A stretch of DNA of 64,000 nt, taken from Occallatibacter gabretensis. Its GTDB lineage: Bacteria; Acidobacteriota; Terriglobia; Terriglobales; Acidobacteriaceae. This document shows positions 55,283 through 63,640 of this stretch, piece after piece; the first letter of the stretch is position 1; every line of letters begins with the position of its first letter. The stretch spans positions 186,001 through 250,000 of the forward strand of contig NZ_LAIJ01000007.1 in NCBI RefSeq assembly GCF_001449115.1. The letters run 5' to 3'. The notes under the pieces were generated by a model. The model saw nothing but the letters and a program-made list of their open reading frames with translations. It did not search any database and had not been told where the DNA came from. The translations under genes were made by a program, and so were the position numbers.

Positions 55283-57529
55283 ATGAACTTGCAATTTCGA
55301 ATAAAGCAAAAATCAGAATGGATGTGTGAGATGGCGGGAACGCTGCGTTTTCTGGAAGACAAGTGGGATGAGAAGCTGGCCGCTACGCTGGATGAGCCAG
55401 AGTTGCTGCGCTATCGATCGAATCTGCTTGGATCGGATCTGCGTATTACGAATTTTGGCGGTGGGAACACCAGCTCCAAAATCGAGATGATCGATCCGGT
55501 CGACGAAACGAAGAAGAACGTGCTGTGGGTCAAAGGCAGCGGTGGGGATCTGGGTTCCATCAAACGCGAAGGCTTTGCAACGCTGTATCAGGATAGGTTG
55601 CTGGCGATTGAACGCATCTATCCAGGTGTGGAGCGCGAGGACGAGATGGTTGCGCTGTATGCGCTCTGTACCTTCGGCGCAAATCCGGTAGTAGCTTCAA
55701 TTGATACACCTCTTCATGGCTTCCTTCCATTTCCTCATGTAGATCACCTTCATCCGGATTGGGGAATTGCGCTGGCGGCTTCTGCAAACGGCAAGACGCG
55801 GATGGAGGAGTTCAACGCTGAATTTGGTCACAAGTTAGTGTGGCTCCCGTGGCAGCGTCCGGGATTTGAGCTGGGCATGATGATGAAGCGCATCGTGGCG
55901 GAGACACCGGATTGCGACGGCATTGTTCTCGGCGGACATGGGATCTTTACGTGGGGTGATACGCAGCGCGAATGTTATCTGAACACGATTACGGTGATCG
56001 ACCAGATTGGGCAGTTCATCGAGAAGCATCACATCCGGCGCGGCAAACCGCACTTCGGCGGACCGAGAGATGCGGCTCGTGAGGACAGGAAGAAAATTGC
56101 CTCCGGGCTCTTTCCCGTTTTGCGCGGAGCGATGAGCCTCAAACAACGGTTGATTGGCAATTACGTGGACCAGGAAGATGTGCTGACCTTTGTGAACAGT
56201 ACCCTGGCGCGCGAGCTGGCACATCTCGGTACAAGCTGCCCGGACCATTTCATCCGCACCAAGATTCGTCCCATGTTTGTGCCGTGGGATCCGAAGGGGG
56301 ATGAAAAGGAACTGCATGAACTGATTGAAGCGGCACTTGAGCAATACAGAAAAGAATACGGTGAATATTACAAAGCTCACGCTCTTCCTGATTCTCCCGC
56401 ACTGCGCGATGCCAGCCCTGCTGTGGTTCTGATTCCGGGACTTGGAATGTTTACTTTTGGCAAAAACAGGACGGAAGCAAGACTTGTAGGCGAGTTCTAT
56501 ACCAATGCGATTCATGTGATGCAGGGAGCAGGCTCGCTTGCGGGAGAAGTGGCAATCTCTGATTTGCCACAGGCGGGCCCGGCTGCAAGCACTGATCAAT
56601 TCGGTAAGTGCGAAAATTACATTGCGCTGCCGCCAAGCGAAGCATTTCGGATTGAGTACTGGGCGCTGGAAGAAGCGAAGCTTCGCAGGCAGCCCGCAGA
56701 AAAAGAATTGAGCCGTCGCGTGGCGCTGGTGGTTGGGTCAGGAAGCGGGATTGGCCGTGAAGTTGCACTTCTGGCCTCTCAGCACGGAGCTGCCGTGGTG
56801 GTAGCGGATCGCGATTTTGCAAGCGCTCAGACGGTGACAGCAGAGTGCCAAAAAATCGCCGGCAAAGAGATGGCGTTAGCAGTTGCGATTGATATTACAA
56901 AGCGAGAAACGATTCAGGCAGCTCTGGAAGCGACAGTTCATTCCTTTGGCGGCCTCGATCTCTTGATCAATACCGCAGCGATCTTTCCGTCTGCCACAGA
57001 TGGTCTGATTACTGATGCGATGTGGGCGTCAACACTGGAGATCAATGTCACGGCGAACTATAAGCTGTGCGATGAGGCCGCAAAGATTTTCAAAGCGCAA
57101 GGTATCGGCGGCTCAATCGTGCTGACAAGCTCCGCGAATGCCGTTGTTGCCAAGCACGGCAGTGAAGCGTATGACGTATCAAAGGCCGCGCTGAGCCATC
57201 TTGTGCGGGAACTGGCTGTGGGCATGGCTCCAGTGCGCGTGAATGGCATTGCGCCGGCAACAGTGGTTAAGGGATCGACGATGTTTCCACGTGATCGTGT
57301 AAAAGCCTCACTCACGAAATATGGAATTGAATTTGCGGACACGGAGAGCGACGACGAACTTCGTAACAAGCTGGCTGCGTATTATGCAAAGCGCACGTTG
57401 ACGCATATTCCAATTGACCCCAGGGATTGCGCCGAAGCAATCCTCTTCCTGGCCGGCCCCAAAGCGCCGGTGACAACAGGGCACATGATTCCAGTGGACG
57501 GTGGGCTGGTGGAGGCCTATCTGCGGTGA
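55283..57529 (+). CDS. rhaEW: Bifunctional rhamnulose-1-phosphate aldolase / lactaldehyde dehydrogenase (short-chain)
   Basis: 748 residues; an ATG 16 codons later is an alternative start. Residues about 20-430 are a class II aldolase domain (GGGNTSSKIEM, DTPLHGFLPFPHVDHLHPDW with the zinc-type His residues, and GHGIFTWGDT). Residues about 475-748 are a short-chain dehydrogenase: nucleotide motif GSGSGIG, active-site region TSSANAVVAKHGSEAYDVSK with Ser, Tyr and Lys, and a C-terminal PVDGGLVEAYLR. This bifunctional architecture is known in Bacillus and others. The aldolase gives DHAP and L-lactaldehyde and the dehydrogenase oxidises the aldehyde to L-lactate. The four-base overlap with rhaB (GTGA) shows tight coupling. 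LutABC upstream can take lactate to pyruvate. Confidence 0.93.
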   Translation: MNLQFRIKQKSEWMCEMAGTLRFLEDKWDEKLAATLDEPELLRYRSNLLGSDLRITNFGGGNTSSKIEMIDPVDETKKNVLWVKGSGGDLGSIKREGFATLYQDRLLAIERIYPGVEREDEMVALYALCTFGANPVVASIDTPLHGFLPFPHVDHLHPDWGIALAASANGKTRMEEFNAEFGHKLVWLPWQRPGFELGMMMKRIVAETPDCDGIVLGGHGIFTWGDTQRECYLNTITVIDQIGQFIEKHHIRRGKPHFGGPRDAAREDRKKIASGLFPVLRGAMSLKQRLIGNYVDQEDVLTFVNSTLARELAHLGTSCPDHFIRTKIRPMFVPWDPKGDEKELHELIEAALEQYRKEYGEYYKAHALPDSPALRDASPAVVLIPGLGMFTFGKNRTEARLVGEFYTNAIHVMQGAGSLAGEVAISDLPQAGPAASTDQFGKCENYIALPPSEAFRIEYWALEEAKLRRQPAEKELSRRVALVVGSGSGIGREVALLASQHGAAVVVADRDFASAQTVTAECQKIAGKEMALAVAIDITKRETIQAALEATVHSFGGLDLLINTAAIFPSATDGLITDAMWASTLEINVTANYKLCDEAAKIFKAQGIGGSIVLTSSANAVVAKHGSEAYDVSKAALSHLVRELAVGMAPVRVNGIAPATVVKGSTMFPRDRVKASLTKYGIEFADTESDDELRNKLAAYYAKRTLTHIPIDPRDCAEAILFLAGPKAPVTTGHMIPVDGGLVEAYLR

Positions 57530-58923
57530 GCGGCCGTGGTGCGCCGGAGATTGAGGATCATCGCGCCCTTATTGCCGTGGATCTTGGCGCGGAGAGTTGC
57601 CGTGTTTCTTTATTGCGTTGGAAGCAAGGCGTTGGACAGATCGAAGTTGTGCATCGATTCGCAAATGGCCCGGAACAGCGCGTGGATGGCCTGCGATGGA
57701 ATCTCAACCGCATCGTAGATGGCGTTGATGAAGGTTTGCGGCAATGCGCCGCGATTGCGAAAGAGGGTGTGCGTTCCATCGCTGTGGATGGTTGGGCAGT
57801 GGATTATGCCCACCTGTCAGACGACGGCGTGGCGCTTCAAGATCCATTCTGCTATCGCGACCCGCGATGCGAAATGGCGCAGCAGGCGCTGCACAAGAGA
57901 ATTTCCGCTGAGCGCTTGCGGGAGCTTACCGGCATTCAGATCCAGGCACTCAACACCGTATATCAGCTTTATGCGGACCGGCTTGTCGGTGCAGGACAAA
58001 CACGATGGCTCAACCTTCCTGAGTATCTTCTCTATCTTTGGGGCGGTGAACCGGTAGCAGAAAGAACCAATGCCACTCACACTGGACTAATTGGATTGAA
58101 CGGCGGTTGGTGCGAAGAGATTTTTGCGGCAGCAGAGTTGAATATAACGCTCGCACCGCGCATCGTGGAAGCGGGCACAAAGGTTGGCATCTACCGCGGC
58201 AAAGTGGCTGAGCTGCACGGCGCACATCTGATCGCGCCATGTTGTCATGACACGGCAAGTGCCGTGGCGGGGATTCCGGCTGTAGAAGATGATTGGGCTT
58301 ATATCAGCTCTGGAACGTGGTCGCTGATTGGGGCGGTGCTTAATGCGCCCTGCAACAGCGCGAAAGCTTCGGTTGCGAATTTTACAAATCTTGGCGCGGG
58401 TGGGGGCCGGGCTCTATTTCATAAAGGAATTGCAGGGATGTGGCTGCTGCGCCAGTGCATGATTGCGTGGGGCACGGATGATGTCGGAAACATGATTCAG
58501 AAAGCCGACTCAGCTTCATCATTTAGGTCGGATGAGTGGATCGACGTGGAAGATACAAGCCTGACGCTGCCTGGCGATATGCCGACACGAATTAACGCAC
58601 AGCGCAAGCGAAGGCATCTGCGACCTGTACATGAAATGCATGGGATGGCGAGATTGATTTTTGATTCGCTTGCCGGCCGCTATGCTTCGGTACTTCGTGC
58701 TCTCGAAGATATTACAGGCAAAAAGCTACGGCAGATCTATATGGTTGGAGGTGGATCACAGAATGAATTACTAAACCGTCTCACAGCGGAAGCAACGGGG
58801 CTGGAGGTGAAGCGCGGCAGTATGGAGAGTTCCACGGTTGGCAATTTTGCCGTGCAACTGGCCGCAGGAGAAGACGACACCTCCGCGAACAATATTGCAA
58901 AATGGGCCGCAAGATTGGCTTGA
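57526..58923 (+). CDS. rhaB: L-rhamnulokinase
   Basis: 465 residues. The start is a GTG that overlaps the preceding stop by four bases, with GGAGG upstream; the longer reading would overlap the dehydrogenase by about 100 bases. FGGY-family kinase: ATP and sugar sites AVDLGAESCRVSLL, DGWAVDYAHL, YISSGTWSLIG and VGGGSQNELLNRLTAEATGL. It phosphorylates L-rhamnulose to rhamnulose-1-phosphate for the fused aldolase just upstream. Likely the last gene of the operon. Confidence 0.94.
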   Translation: MSGRGAPEIEDHRALIAVDLGAESCRVSLLRWKQGVGQIEVVHRFANGPEQRVDGLRWNLNRIVDGVDEGLRQCAAIAKEGVRSIAVDGWAVDYAHLSDDGVALQDPFCYRDPRCEMAQQALHKRISAERLRELTGIQIQALNTVYQLYADRLVGAGQTRWLNLPEYLLYLWGGEPVAERTNATHTGLIGLNGGWCEEIFAAAELNITLAPRIVEAGTKVGIYRGKVAELHGAHLIAPCCHDTASAVAGIPAVEDDWAYISSGTWSLIGAVLNAPCNSAKASVANFTNLGAGGGRALFHKGIAGMWLLRQCMIAWGTDDVGNMIQKADSASSFRSDEWIDVEDTSLTLPGDMPTRINAQRKRRHLRPVHEMHGMARLIFDSLAGRYASVLRALEDITGKKLRQIYMVGGGSQNELLNRLTAEATGLEVKRGSMESSTVGNFAVQLAAGEDDTSANNIAKWAARLA

Positions 58924-59033
58924 TGACGTGGCCGGAATGCTCTTCCTTGCGCTACAAGCGATGTGATTTCATTTTTCATTAGGGAAATTCAGGTGCCTTT
59001 TGTATCCTACGCAACATTCCCGGAGTTACAGCT

Positions 59034-60116
59034 TTGCCGAAGAAGAAAAATCTGTACCTGATTCCCGTATTGTCCAAGGCGCTCGATATTCTGGAGCTCC
59101 TGCAGAACGAAAACCGTCCGTTATCGCTTGAGGCGATTCATCAGCGCACTCGCGTATCGAAGACAACTGTCTTCCGCGTGCTTAAAACGCTGGTGCATCG
59201 CGGCTACATTGTGCAGGCGCCGGATCGGACCTATCGCCACGTGGTGCGGCGACGGAAGATGCGCTTTGGCTTTGCCGGCCAGAGTGTAGAAATGCCTTTT
59301 TCAAATGATGTGACGCTGAGCCTTTCCGACGCGGCGCGGGCAGTTGGGGTAGAGCTAGTTATTCTGGATAACCACTACGATGGACCCACCGCGGTGCAGA
59401 ATGCTGAAGCGCTGATTCGCAGCGGCGTAGACCTGATATTTGAATTTAATGTCGCGCATGAGGTAGCTCCGGTCATCGGCGATCGGGTCGCGGCGGCCGG
59501 AATTCCTCTTATCGCCATCGACATTCCACATCCCAATGCGATCTTCTTCGGCGTCGACAACTATCGCGCGGGAGTGGACGCGGGTGAATTGCTGAGCGCA
59601 CACGCTGCGGAGTACTGGAAGAATACGGCGACGTGGATGCTGGGACTAGATTTGCAGGCTGCCGGAACCCTGGTTCAGGGGCGCATTTCAGGCGCATTTG
59701 AAGCGGTGCACGCCGCGATTCCATCCCTTGCTCCGGAACAGTGTCTCCGCATGGATGGACGCGGACAGTTTGAAGCCAGCCGGAAAGCCATTGGTGAATT
59801 TCTGGACGCGCATCCGAAGGATAGATGCATTTTGATTGCTGCCGCCACCGATACCAGCGCACTGGGAGCAGTGGCAGCAGTCCGCGACAGGCGACGCACA
59901 CAGCATGTGGCAATTGCTGGACAGGATTGCATTGCAGATACAGTTACCGAGATGTCGCGCGCGGATTCCCCAATGATTGGGACCGTCTCACATGAGCCAG
60001 CCACTTATGGCCCGAGCTTGATGCACCTGGCGCTGGAACTGCTCAAGGGGCAGCCTGTATCCCCATACAACTACGTCACGCATAAGGTGGTTTCGCGAGC
60101 GTCTGTTGCGCGGTGA
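59034..60116 (+). CDS. Regulator with IclR-type HTH fused to periplasmic-binding-like sugar domain
   Basis: 360 residues with a TTG start preceded by CGGAG. Residues about 8-62 are an IclR-type winged helix-turn-helix (VLSKALDILELLQNENRPLS, RTRVSKTTVFRVLKTLVHRG). Residues about 80-340 are a Peripla_BP_4-like sugar-binding domain (VELVILDNHYDGPTAVQNAE, GVDLIFEFNVAHEVAP, GIPLIAIDIPHPNAIFFGVD, YRAGVDAGELLSAHAAEY). No signal peptide or membrane segment, so it is cytoplasmic. Typical IclR proteins end in an IclR effector domain and typical LacI proteins have a LacI HTH, so this swap is unusual. Next to the rhamnose operon, it is the best candidate for its regulator; effector and operator are not known. 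Confidence 0.85.
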   Translation: MPKKKNLYLIPVLSKALDILELLQNENRPLSLEAIHQRTRVSKTTVFRVLKTLVHRGYIVQAPDRTYRHVVRRRKMRFGFAGQSVEMPFSNDVTLSLSDAARAVGVELVILDNHYDGPTAVQNAEALIRSGVDLIFEFNVAHEVAPVIGDRVAAAGIPLIAIDIPHPNAIFFGVDNYRAGVDAGELLSAHAAEYWKNTATWMLGLDLQAAGTLVQGRISGAFEAVHAAIPSLAPEQCLRMDGRGQFEASRKAIGEFLDAHPKDRCILIAAATDTSALGAVAAVRDRRRTQHVAIAGQDCIADTVTEMSRADSPMIGTVSHEPATYGPSLMHLALELLKGQPVSPYNYVTHKVVSRASVAR

Positions 60117-60264
60117 TGACGACCCCATGAGACTGGAGCCGGATGCAAATCGCACAGCGAGCAGAATTGTTGTCTGAAGGTATGGAAGACTCTTGTTCGT
60201 CGCGGTGCGATTGTCCCCGGAAAGCCGGACATCCGCTAACATCTGAAGAGCTGAAAGCGCCAGG

Positions 60265-60558
60265 TCACTTTACCAAGGTGAGATTCTTTCGCATGCTGCC
60301 GGGGTCGAGATTCATTGTGCGGAAAGATCGCGGGAGATCTTTTTCTTCGAATTCAATACCCGATGCTGCGAGTTCCAGGGCCGCCTTCTCAAGAGGAGCT
60401 CTTTTCGCCTGCAATTTTCCCGCAGCGTCGTTGCGATCTGCAGGTGAGGCAAACTCTCCGTAGTTGTCGAGGTAAGCGAGTTTGCGATCATACAGATCGA
60501 TCTCCTGGTGAAGATCTCGCAGAAAGTATTTATCGCGTTGCGGGGCAGGCTTCTTCAT
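60265..60558 (-). CDS. Small protein of unknown function
   Basis: About 97 residues from the ATG with GGAGGAAAT just upstream; a longer version would start inside the csp terminator hairpin. Charged and helical (DKYFLRDLHQEIDLYDRKLA, AAGKLQAKRAPLEKAALELA). No recognised domain, signal or membrane segment. It lies after the cold-shock gene on the same strand, separated by a strong terminator-like hairpin. Confidence 0.6.
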   Translation of the reverse strand: MKKPAPQRDKYFLRDLHQEIDLYDRKLAYLDNYGEFASPADRNDAAGKLQAKRAPLEKAALELAASGIEFEEKDLPRSFRTMNLDPGSMRKNLTLVK

Positions 60559-60577
60559 GGATTTCCTCCACGGAACC

Positions 60578-60606
60578 AAAGGGGCGGTCTAAATGACCGC
60601 CCCTTT
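60578..60606 (-). terminator. Terminator-like hairpin after cold-shock gene
   Basis: A perfect 12-base stem AAAGGGGCGGTC/GACCGCCCCTTT with a five-base loop lies 20 bases after the csp stop codon. It probably ends the csp transcript on the minus strand; the sequence reads almost the same on the other strand. Confidence 0.65.
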
Positions 60607-60625
60607 GCATGCGCTGTTTCAAATT

Positions 60626-60826
60626 TTAGGCGATTCTTACGTTTTCGGCCTGAAAGCCCTTGGGGCCCTTCACGACGGTGAACGTCACGGCCTGGCCTTC
60701 TTGCAAGCTCCTGAAGCCATCGCTCTGAATTGCCGAGAAGTGTACAAACACATCTTCGCCGTTGGGGCGGCTCAGAAAGCCGAATCCCTTCGCGTCATTA
60801 AACCACTTAACTGTTCCCTGTTCCAT
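60626..60826 (-). CDS. Cold-shock domain protein (CspA family)
   Basis: 66 residues from the ATG after AAAGGAAC. The sequence [20 protein letters not shown] holds RNP1 (KGFGF) and DVFVHFSAI holds RNP2, the two RNA-binding motifs of the OB-fold. Single-domain cold-shock proteins bind single-stranded RNA and keep it unfolded. The upstream leader is unusually long and resembles that of the other csp gene at 61870. Confidence 0.95.
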   Translation of the reverse strand: MEQGTVKWFNDAKGFGFLSRPNGEDVFVHFSAIQSDGFRSLQEGQAVTFTVVKGPKGFQAENVRIA

Positions 60827-60940
60827 TGCACTTGTTCCTTTGAATAGATGTACCGCCGAACTCAATTTGGAGTTGATTGCGAGTAAGGCAGAGTAGCTGA
60901 ACAAGCAACGAAGACCAGATCGGATTCACGATCTATCTCA
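60827..60940 (-). promoter_or_regulatory. Conserved csp leader, copy 1
   Basis: On the minus strand the roughly 100 bases before this csp start line up with the leader of the csp gene at 61870. Shared blocks are GAATCCGA near 60930, TTACTCGCAA near 60880, and TGAGTTC then GCG just before the ribosome site. Conservation in non-coding sequence suggests a structured 5' UTR or cold-responsive element. The remaining bases up to 61214 hold no gene, only a small GC-rich hairpin near 61098-61123. Confidence 0.6.
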
Positions 60941-61214
60941 GTGTACCACCCCAGGCAACCTTAAAGCGGCGGGAGAATGTTTATTTGACAGCCGGAAGCG
61001 CTCTGCATCCGCAGAAGATATGCATAATCAGTAATTTGAGGGATGTTTTGAGCAACTCCGAATCCGGCCATATCACGGGAGAGTTGCCAGAAACGTGGGG
61101 CGCTCTCGCGTTGAAGAGCGCCCTATAAGTCGACTTAGAGTGCCAGAGAGGCAGCTCCGATATTTCTGCCGGAAAAGCCGGCCCAGGTGGCATTCCTATG
61201 GAATGCCTCACCTG

Positions 61215-61565
61215 TTAGCGGCTATACCTGCGTCCGCCACCGCCACCGCTCCGGTTTCCGCTATCTTTCTTTTTGGACTTATAGCAGTCCTGGCAATAGA
61301 CCGGCCGGTCGCCCCGCGGCTCAAAGGGCACAGTGGTCTGCTTGCCGCAGCTGGAACACGTAACCGTCGTACCCTGCGGTTCACTTCGGTAGTATCCGCC
61401 ACCACCAGCGCTGCCGCCTTGCTGTTCGTTCTTCTTCGCCTGGCGGCACGTCTTACAGCGCTTCGGGGCCGAGTAACCGCGTTCCTGAAAAAACGCCTGA
61501 TCTTCGCTTGAAAACGTGAACTCCTGCCCGCAATCGGAGCAAGTTAGCTGTGTATCCTGAGTCAT
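61215..61565 (-). CDS. Double zinc-ribbon protein
   Basis: 116 residues from the ATG that begins TQDTQLTCSDCG; a longer in-frame reading has no supporting features. There are two four-Cys sets: Cys 9, 12, 37 and 40 (the zinc-binding CxxC type with CKTCRQAKK), and Cys 70, 73, 91 and 94. A Gly-rich linker joins them and the tail is basic and Gly-rich (SKKKDSGNRSGGGGGRRYSR). That suggests a nucleic-acid-binding helper. It sits between two cold-shock genes on the same strand, so an RNA-related role is possible. A hairpin follows at 61185-61213. Confidence 0.8.
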   Translation of the reverse strand: MTQDTQLTCSDCGQEFTFSSEDQAFFQERGYSAPKRCKTCRQAKKNEQQGGSAGGGGYYRSEPQGTTVTCSSCGKQTTVPFEPRGDRPVYCQDCYKSKKKDSGNRSGGGGGRRYSR

Positions 61566-61869
61566 AAAAAATCCCTTTGTCCGTACTGGGTCTGTACTGT
61601 ATTTCATTTCGCAGGATTGCTCGCTAACGAACATAACCTGGTGGGGGTTGACGATGTCCCATCCGGGAATCCAATGGCAATGCCACACAATGTCGCTGAA
61701 CGGGAATAGTTTTCCGCAGACCAAGCTCTACAGCTCAACGATAGGATCCTGATCTGAGCCTAGGGCAAATACCAGACTAATCGGGCGCGTGCGCCATGGC
61801 GATCGCATCTATCGGCTGATTTGCTTACCAGTGCAGCGGCAAGCTCACCTTTTCAGTGACTGGCTAAAG
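61566..61869. other. Intergenic region between zinc-ribbon and second csp gene
   Basis: These 304 bases hold no convincing gene, hairpin or repeat. The upstream control of the zinc-ribbon gene is presumably here; I could not place a clear -35/-10 pair. Confidence 0.4.
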
Positions 61870-62070
61870 CTAGGCTATCTGGACGTTATCTGCCTGCCAA
61901 CCCTTAGGTCCTTTTACAACATCGAACTGGACCGCCTGGCCCTCTTTGAGCGTACGGAATCCCTCGCTCTTGATGGCCGTGTGGTGAACGAATACGTCCT
62001 CGCCGTTGGCGCGGCTGATGAACCCGAAGCCCTTGGCGTCGTTAAACCATTTCACTGTTCCGTGTTCCAT
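61870..62070 (-). CDS. Cold-shock domain protein (CspA family)
   Basis: 66 residues, closely related to the csp product at 60626 ([49 protein letters not shown]). RNP1 KGFGF and RNP2 VFVHH are intact. The start has AGAGGAAC upstream. Its leader resembles that of the other csp gene, so the two probably arose by duplication including the 5' UTR and may be co-regulated. Confidence 0.95.
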   Translation of the reverse strand: MEHGTVKWFNDAKGFGFISRANGEDVFVHHTAIKSEGFRTLKEGQAVQFDVVKGPKGWQADNVQIA

Positions 62071-62190
62071 GACCGTTCCTCTGTTACTTGCTGTGTCGCA
62101 GAACTCAGGATGGAATCATTTGCGAGTAAAGCCGAAAAGCAGAACAGGCAAAAACGCCAAGTCGGATTCGACGACCAGCCGTAAGCATAG
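62071..62190 (-). promoter_or_regulatory. Conserved csp leader, copy 2
   Basis: This is the counterpart of the leader at 60827-60940. On the minus strand it carries GAATCCGA near 62165, GCCTGTTCTGCT near 62140, TTTACTCGCAA near 62125 and TGAGTTCTGCG near 62100. Order and spacing are similar. The rest of the gap to 62461 holds nothing I can identify. Confidence 0.6.
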
Positions 62191-62461
62191 CACCTTTCTT
62201 AAGCGAGAGATAACAAATCCTAACTACCAGATACATGGCTCGGCCCGTAGATAACCGCGGCAAATTATGAAAACCGGCTGCCGTAGCGTATGCTGAACGA
62301 AGGAGAGATCGGTAATTCCAATACCCTAACGATCCTCGGCCCTCCTCGACATCCGCCGAATCTGCCTGCTACAGAGTGAATTTTGAGATCATGCCGCAGA
62401 CTGCTGCGGAGGCAGCCTGGCTTTTGTTTCAAACGCTCCATCACCGGGAATTGAGGCAATA

Positions 62462-62692
62462 ATGCGATCGGAACTTGTATATCAGGCCGGACTGAAAATT
62501 GAGAATCGCTTTCTGTTGGCCGCAACAGCGATGCGGGCAGCGCGGAAGTTACATGTCAGCTCGACGCGAACAGAAGACACTGTCAATAGAGTATTTAGTG
62601 AAGTCGCCAGCGGAACGCGCGTATTTGGAAAGCTGCCGGAGATTACGCCGCCCCCGGCCATCGATGTGCTGCTGATTTCGCCTGCCGCCTAA
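62462..62692 (+). CDS. rpoZ: RNA polymerase omega-like protein
   Basis: 76 residues, starting at an ATG with GAGG upstream. The sequence begins RSELVYQAGLKIENRFLLAA and continues with AMRAARKLHVSSTRTEDTVN. It has the omega-subunit pattern (K-x-NRF-x-L, a run of Ala/Arg, then a Lys-Leu segment) and resembles acidobacterial RpoZ. Omega usually binds the beta-prime subunit. Here it is alone, away from gmk or other usual neighbours, so it may be an extra copy. The family call is by motif. Confidence 0.7.
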   Translation: MRSELVYQAGLKIENRFLLAATAMRAARKLHVSSTRTEDTVNRVFSEVASGTRVFGKLPEITPPPAIDVLLISPAA

Positions 62693-62878
62693 CGGCCATA
62701 GATGCACCCCTATCGGGCCGTTGAGCGAAAAAAGCGCTTGAAGCTTAACGATTCCAACCTCCATCGTTTATCGATATCGCGAACGCGGGCTCCGGTCCAT
62801 TTTGTGAGGAGCCCCATCGCTAGTAAGGCACTCACTTACTACTGACGCTGAGTTAGGTGCATATTTCCGGGTATAAAT

Positions 62879-62915
62879 GGCGAGCGCTCCATCTTCTTAA
62901 GAGCAAGCGCTCGCC
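62879..62915. terminator. Inverted repeat downstream of helicase remnant
   Basis: GGCGAGCGCT and AGCGCTCGCC, a perfect 10-base repeat with a 17-base loop, followed on the minus strand by ATTTATA. It could be the terminator of the former helicase gene. Confidence 0.4.
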
Positions 62916-62954
62916 TGGAGCCGCAAAAGGTTGACGTCGCGCCATGAATTGCGG

Positions 62955-63080
62955 CCCTCCTGCTTGCTCAACGCGATGCGCAAAATCCCCTGCTTCCTTT
63001 GGCACGTCGTAGTTCACCGCGTGGGCAACATCGTCAACATCAACGCCCCGCGTCACGGCGTTGATTGCCATCATCATGGG
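62955..63080 (-). pseudogene. DEAD-box RNA helicase remnant
   Basis: About 40 residues on the minus strand (TRGVDVDDVAHAVNYDVPKE, then AGDFAHRVEQAGG) match motifs V and VI of DEAD-box helicases, where one expects AARGIDV, HVINYDVP and HRIGRTGR. The last motif is damaged (HRVEQAGG), and neither the N-terminal RecA domain nor the rest of the C-terminal one is near. It is read as a decayed fragment. Confidence 0.7.
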
Positions 63081-63089
63081 ATGACGTCT

Positions 63090-63640
63090 CTCCGCAAACC
63101 AGACCAATCTACATGAAATGTGGACCACCGCGAATCCCGCCCGCAAGGGGCGACCGTGCGCGATCCGCTCCATTCTTCCTTTGTACATAGACCATAAAGC
63201 TGCGCTCGTTTGTTCCTAGAAGATGCTCCAACAGCTCCTGAATCCGAGACAATTTCATTGTTTTTGGGAAGGAGAGATACGATTAGTAAGTTACTGAATT
63301 TAATTTGGTTGCCCCCCAGGGAGTCCCATCGTTGAAAATAAATGAGATATATCGCATATTCGAGGCAATATCCTCATTCATATCCTCAAAAGAAGTGGAT
63401 CTTTTCGGTTCATCGTAAAGCATCGCGGGGCTTGCTCCGCACTCTCCGTGACCTCTCCGAACTGCTTGGGAATGGCCTCCTCGACAGAATGCCAACGGCA
63501 TCTCGAGGAACTGGACAATTGAGAAAGCCTTTATCGATTCCCCGTTAATTGCCTTGAATTGGGATGTGCAGTAAGAATTGACTATTGGCTTAATCAGATG
63601 GGGCTCGATTCATCAATCCTTCAGCTAAGAAAACAACGTC
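63090..63640. other. Region without recognisable genes
   Basis: Several short open frames occur on both strands, but none has a ribosome site together with a recognisable protein sequence. Base composition is lower in GC than in the gene clusters. Together with the helicase and cupin remnants on either side it looks like a decayed stretch. Confidence 0.4.

Noticed and set aside
60143..60463. Plus-strand open frame of about 106 codons
   Set aside because: It overlaps the minus-strand small gene at 60265-60558, which has a good ribosome site; this frame has none and a non-protein-like composition.
63180..63262. Short minus-strand frame beginning MKLSRIQELLEHLLG
   Set aside because: It has no ribosome site upstream and ends after about 49 codons without a recognisable family, in a decayed region.
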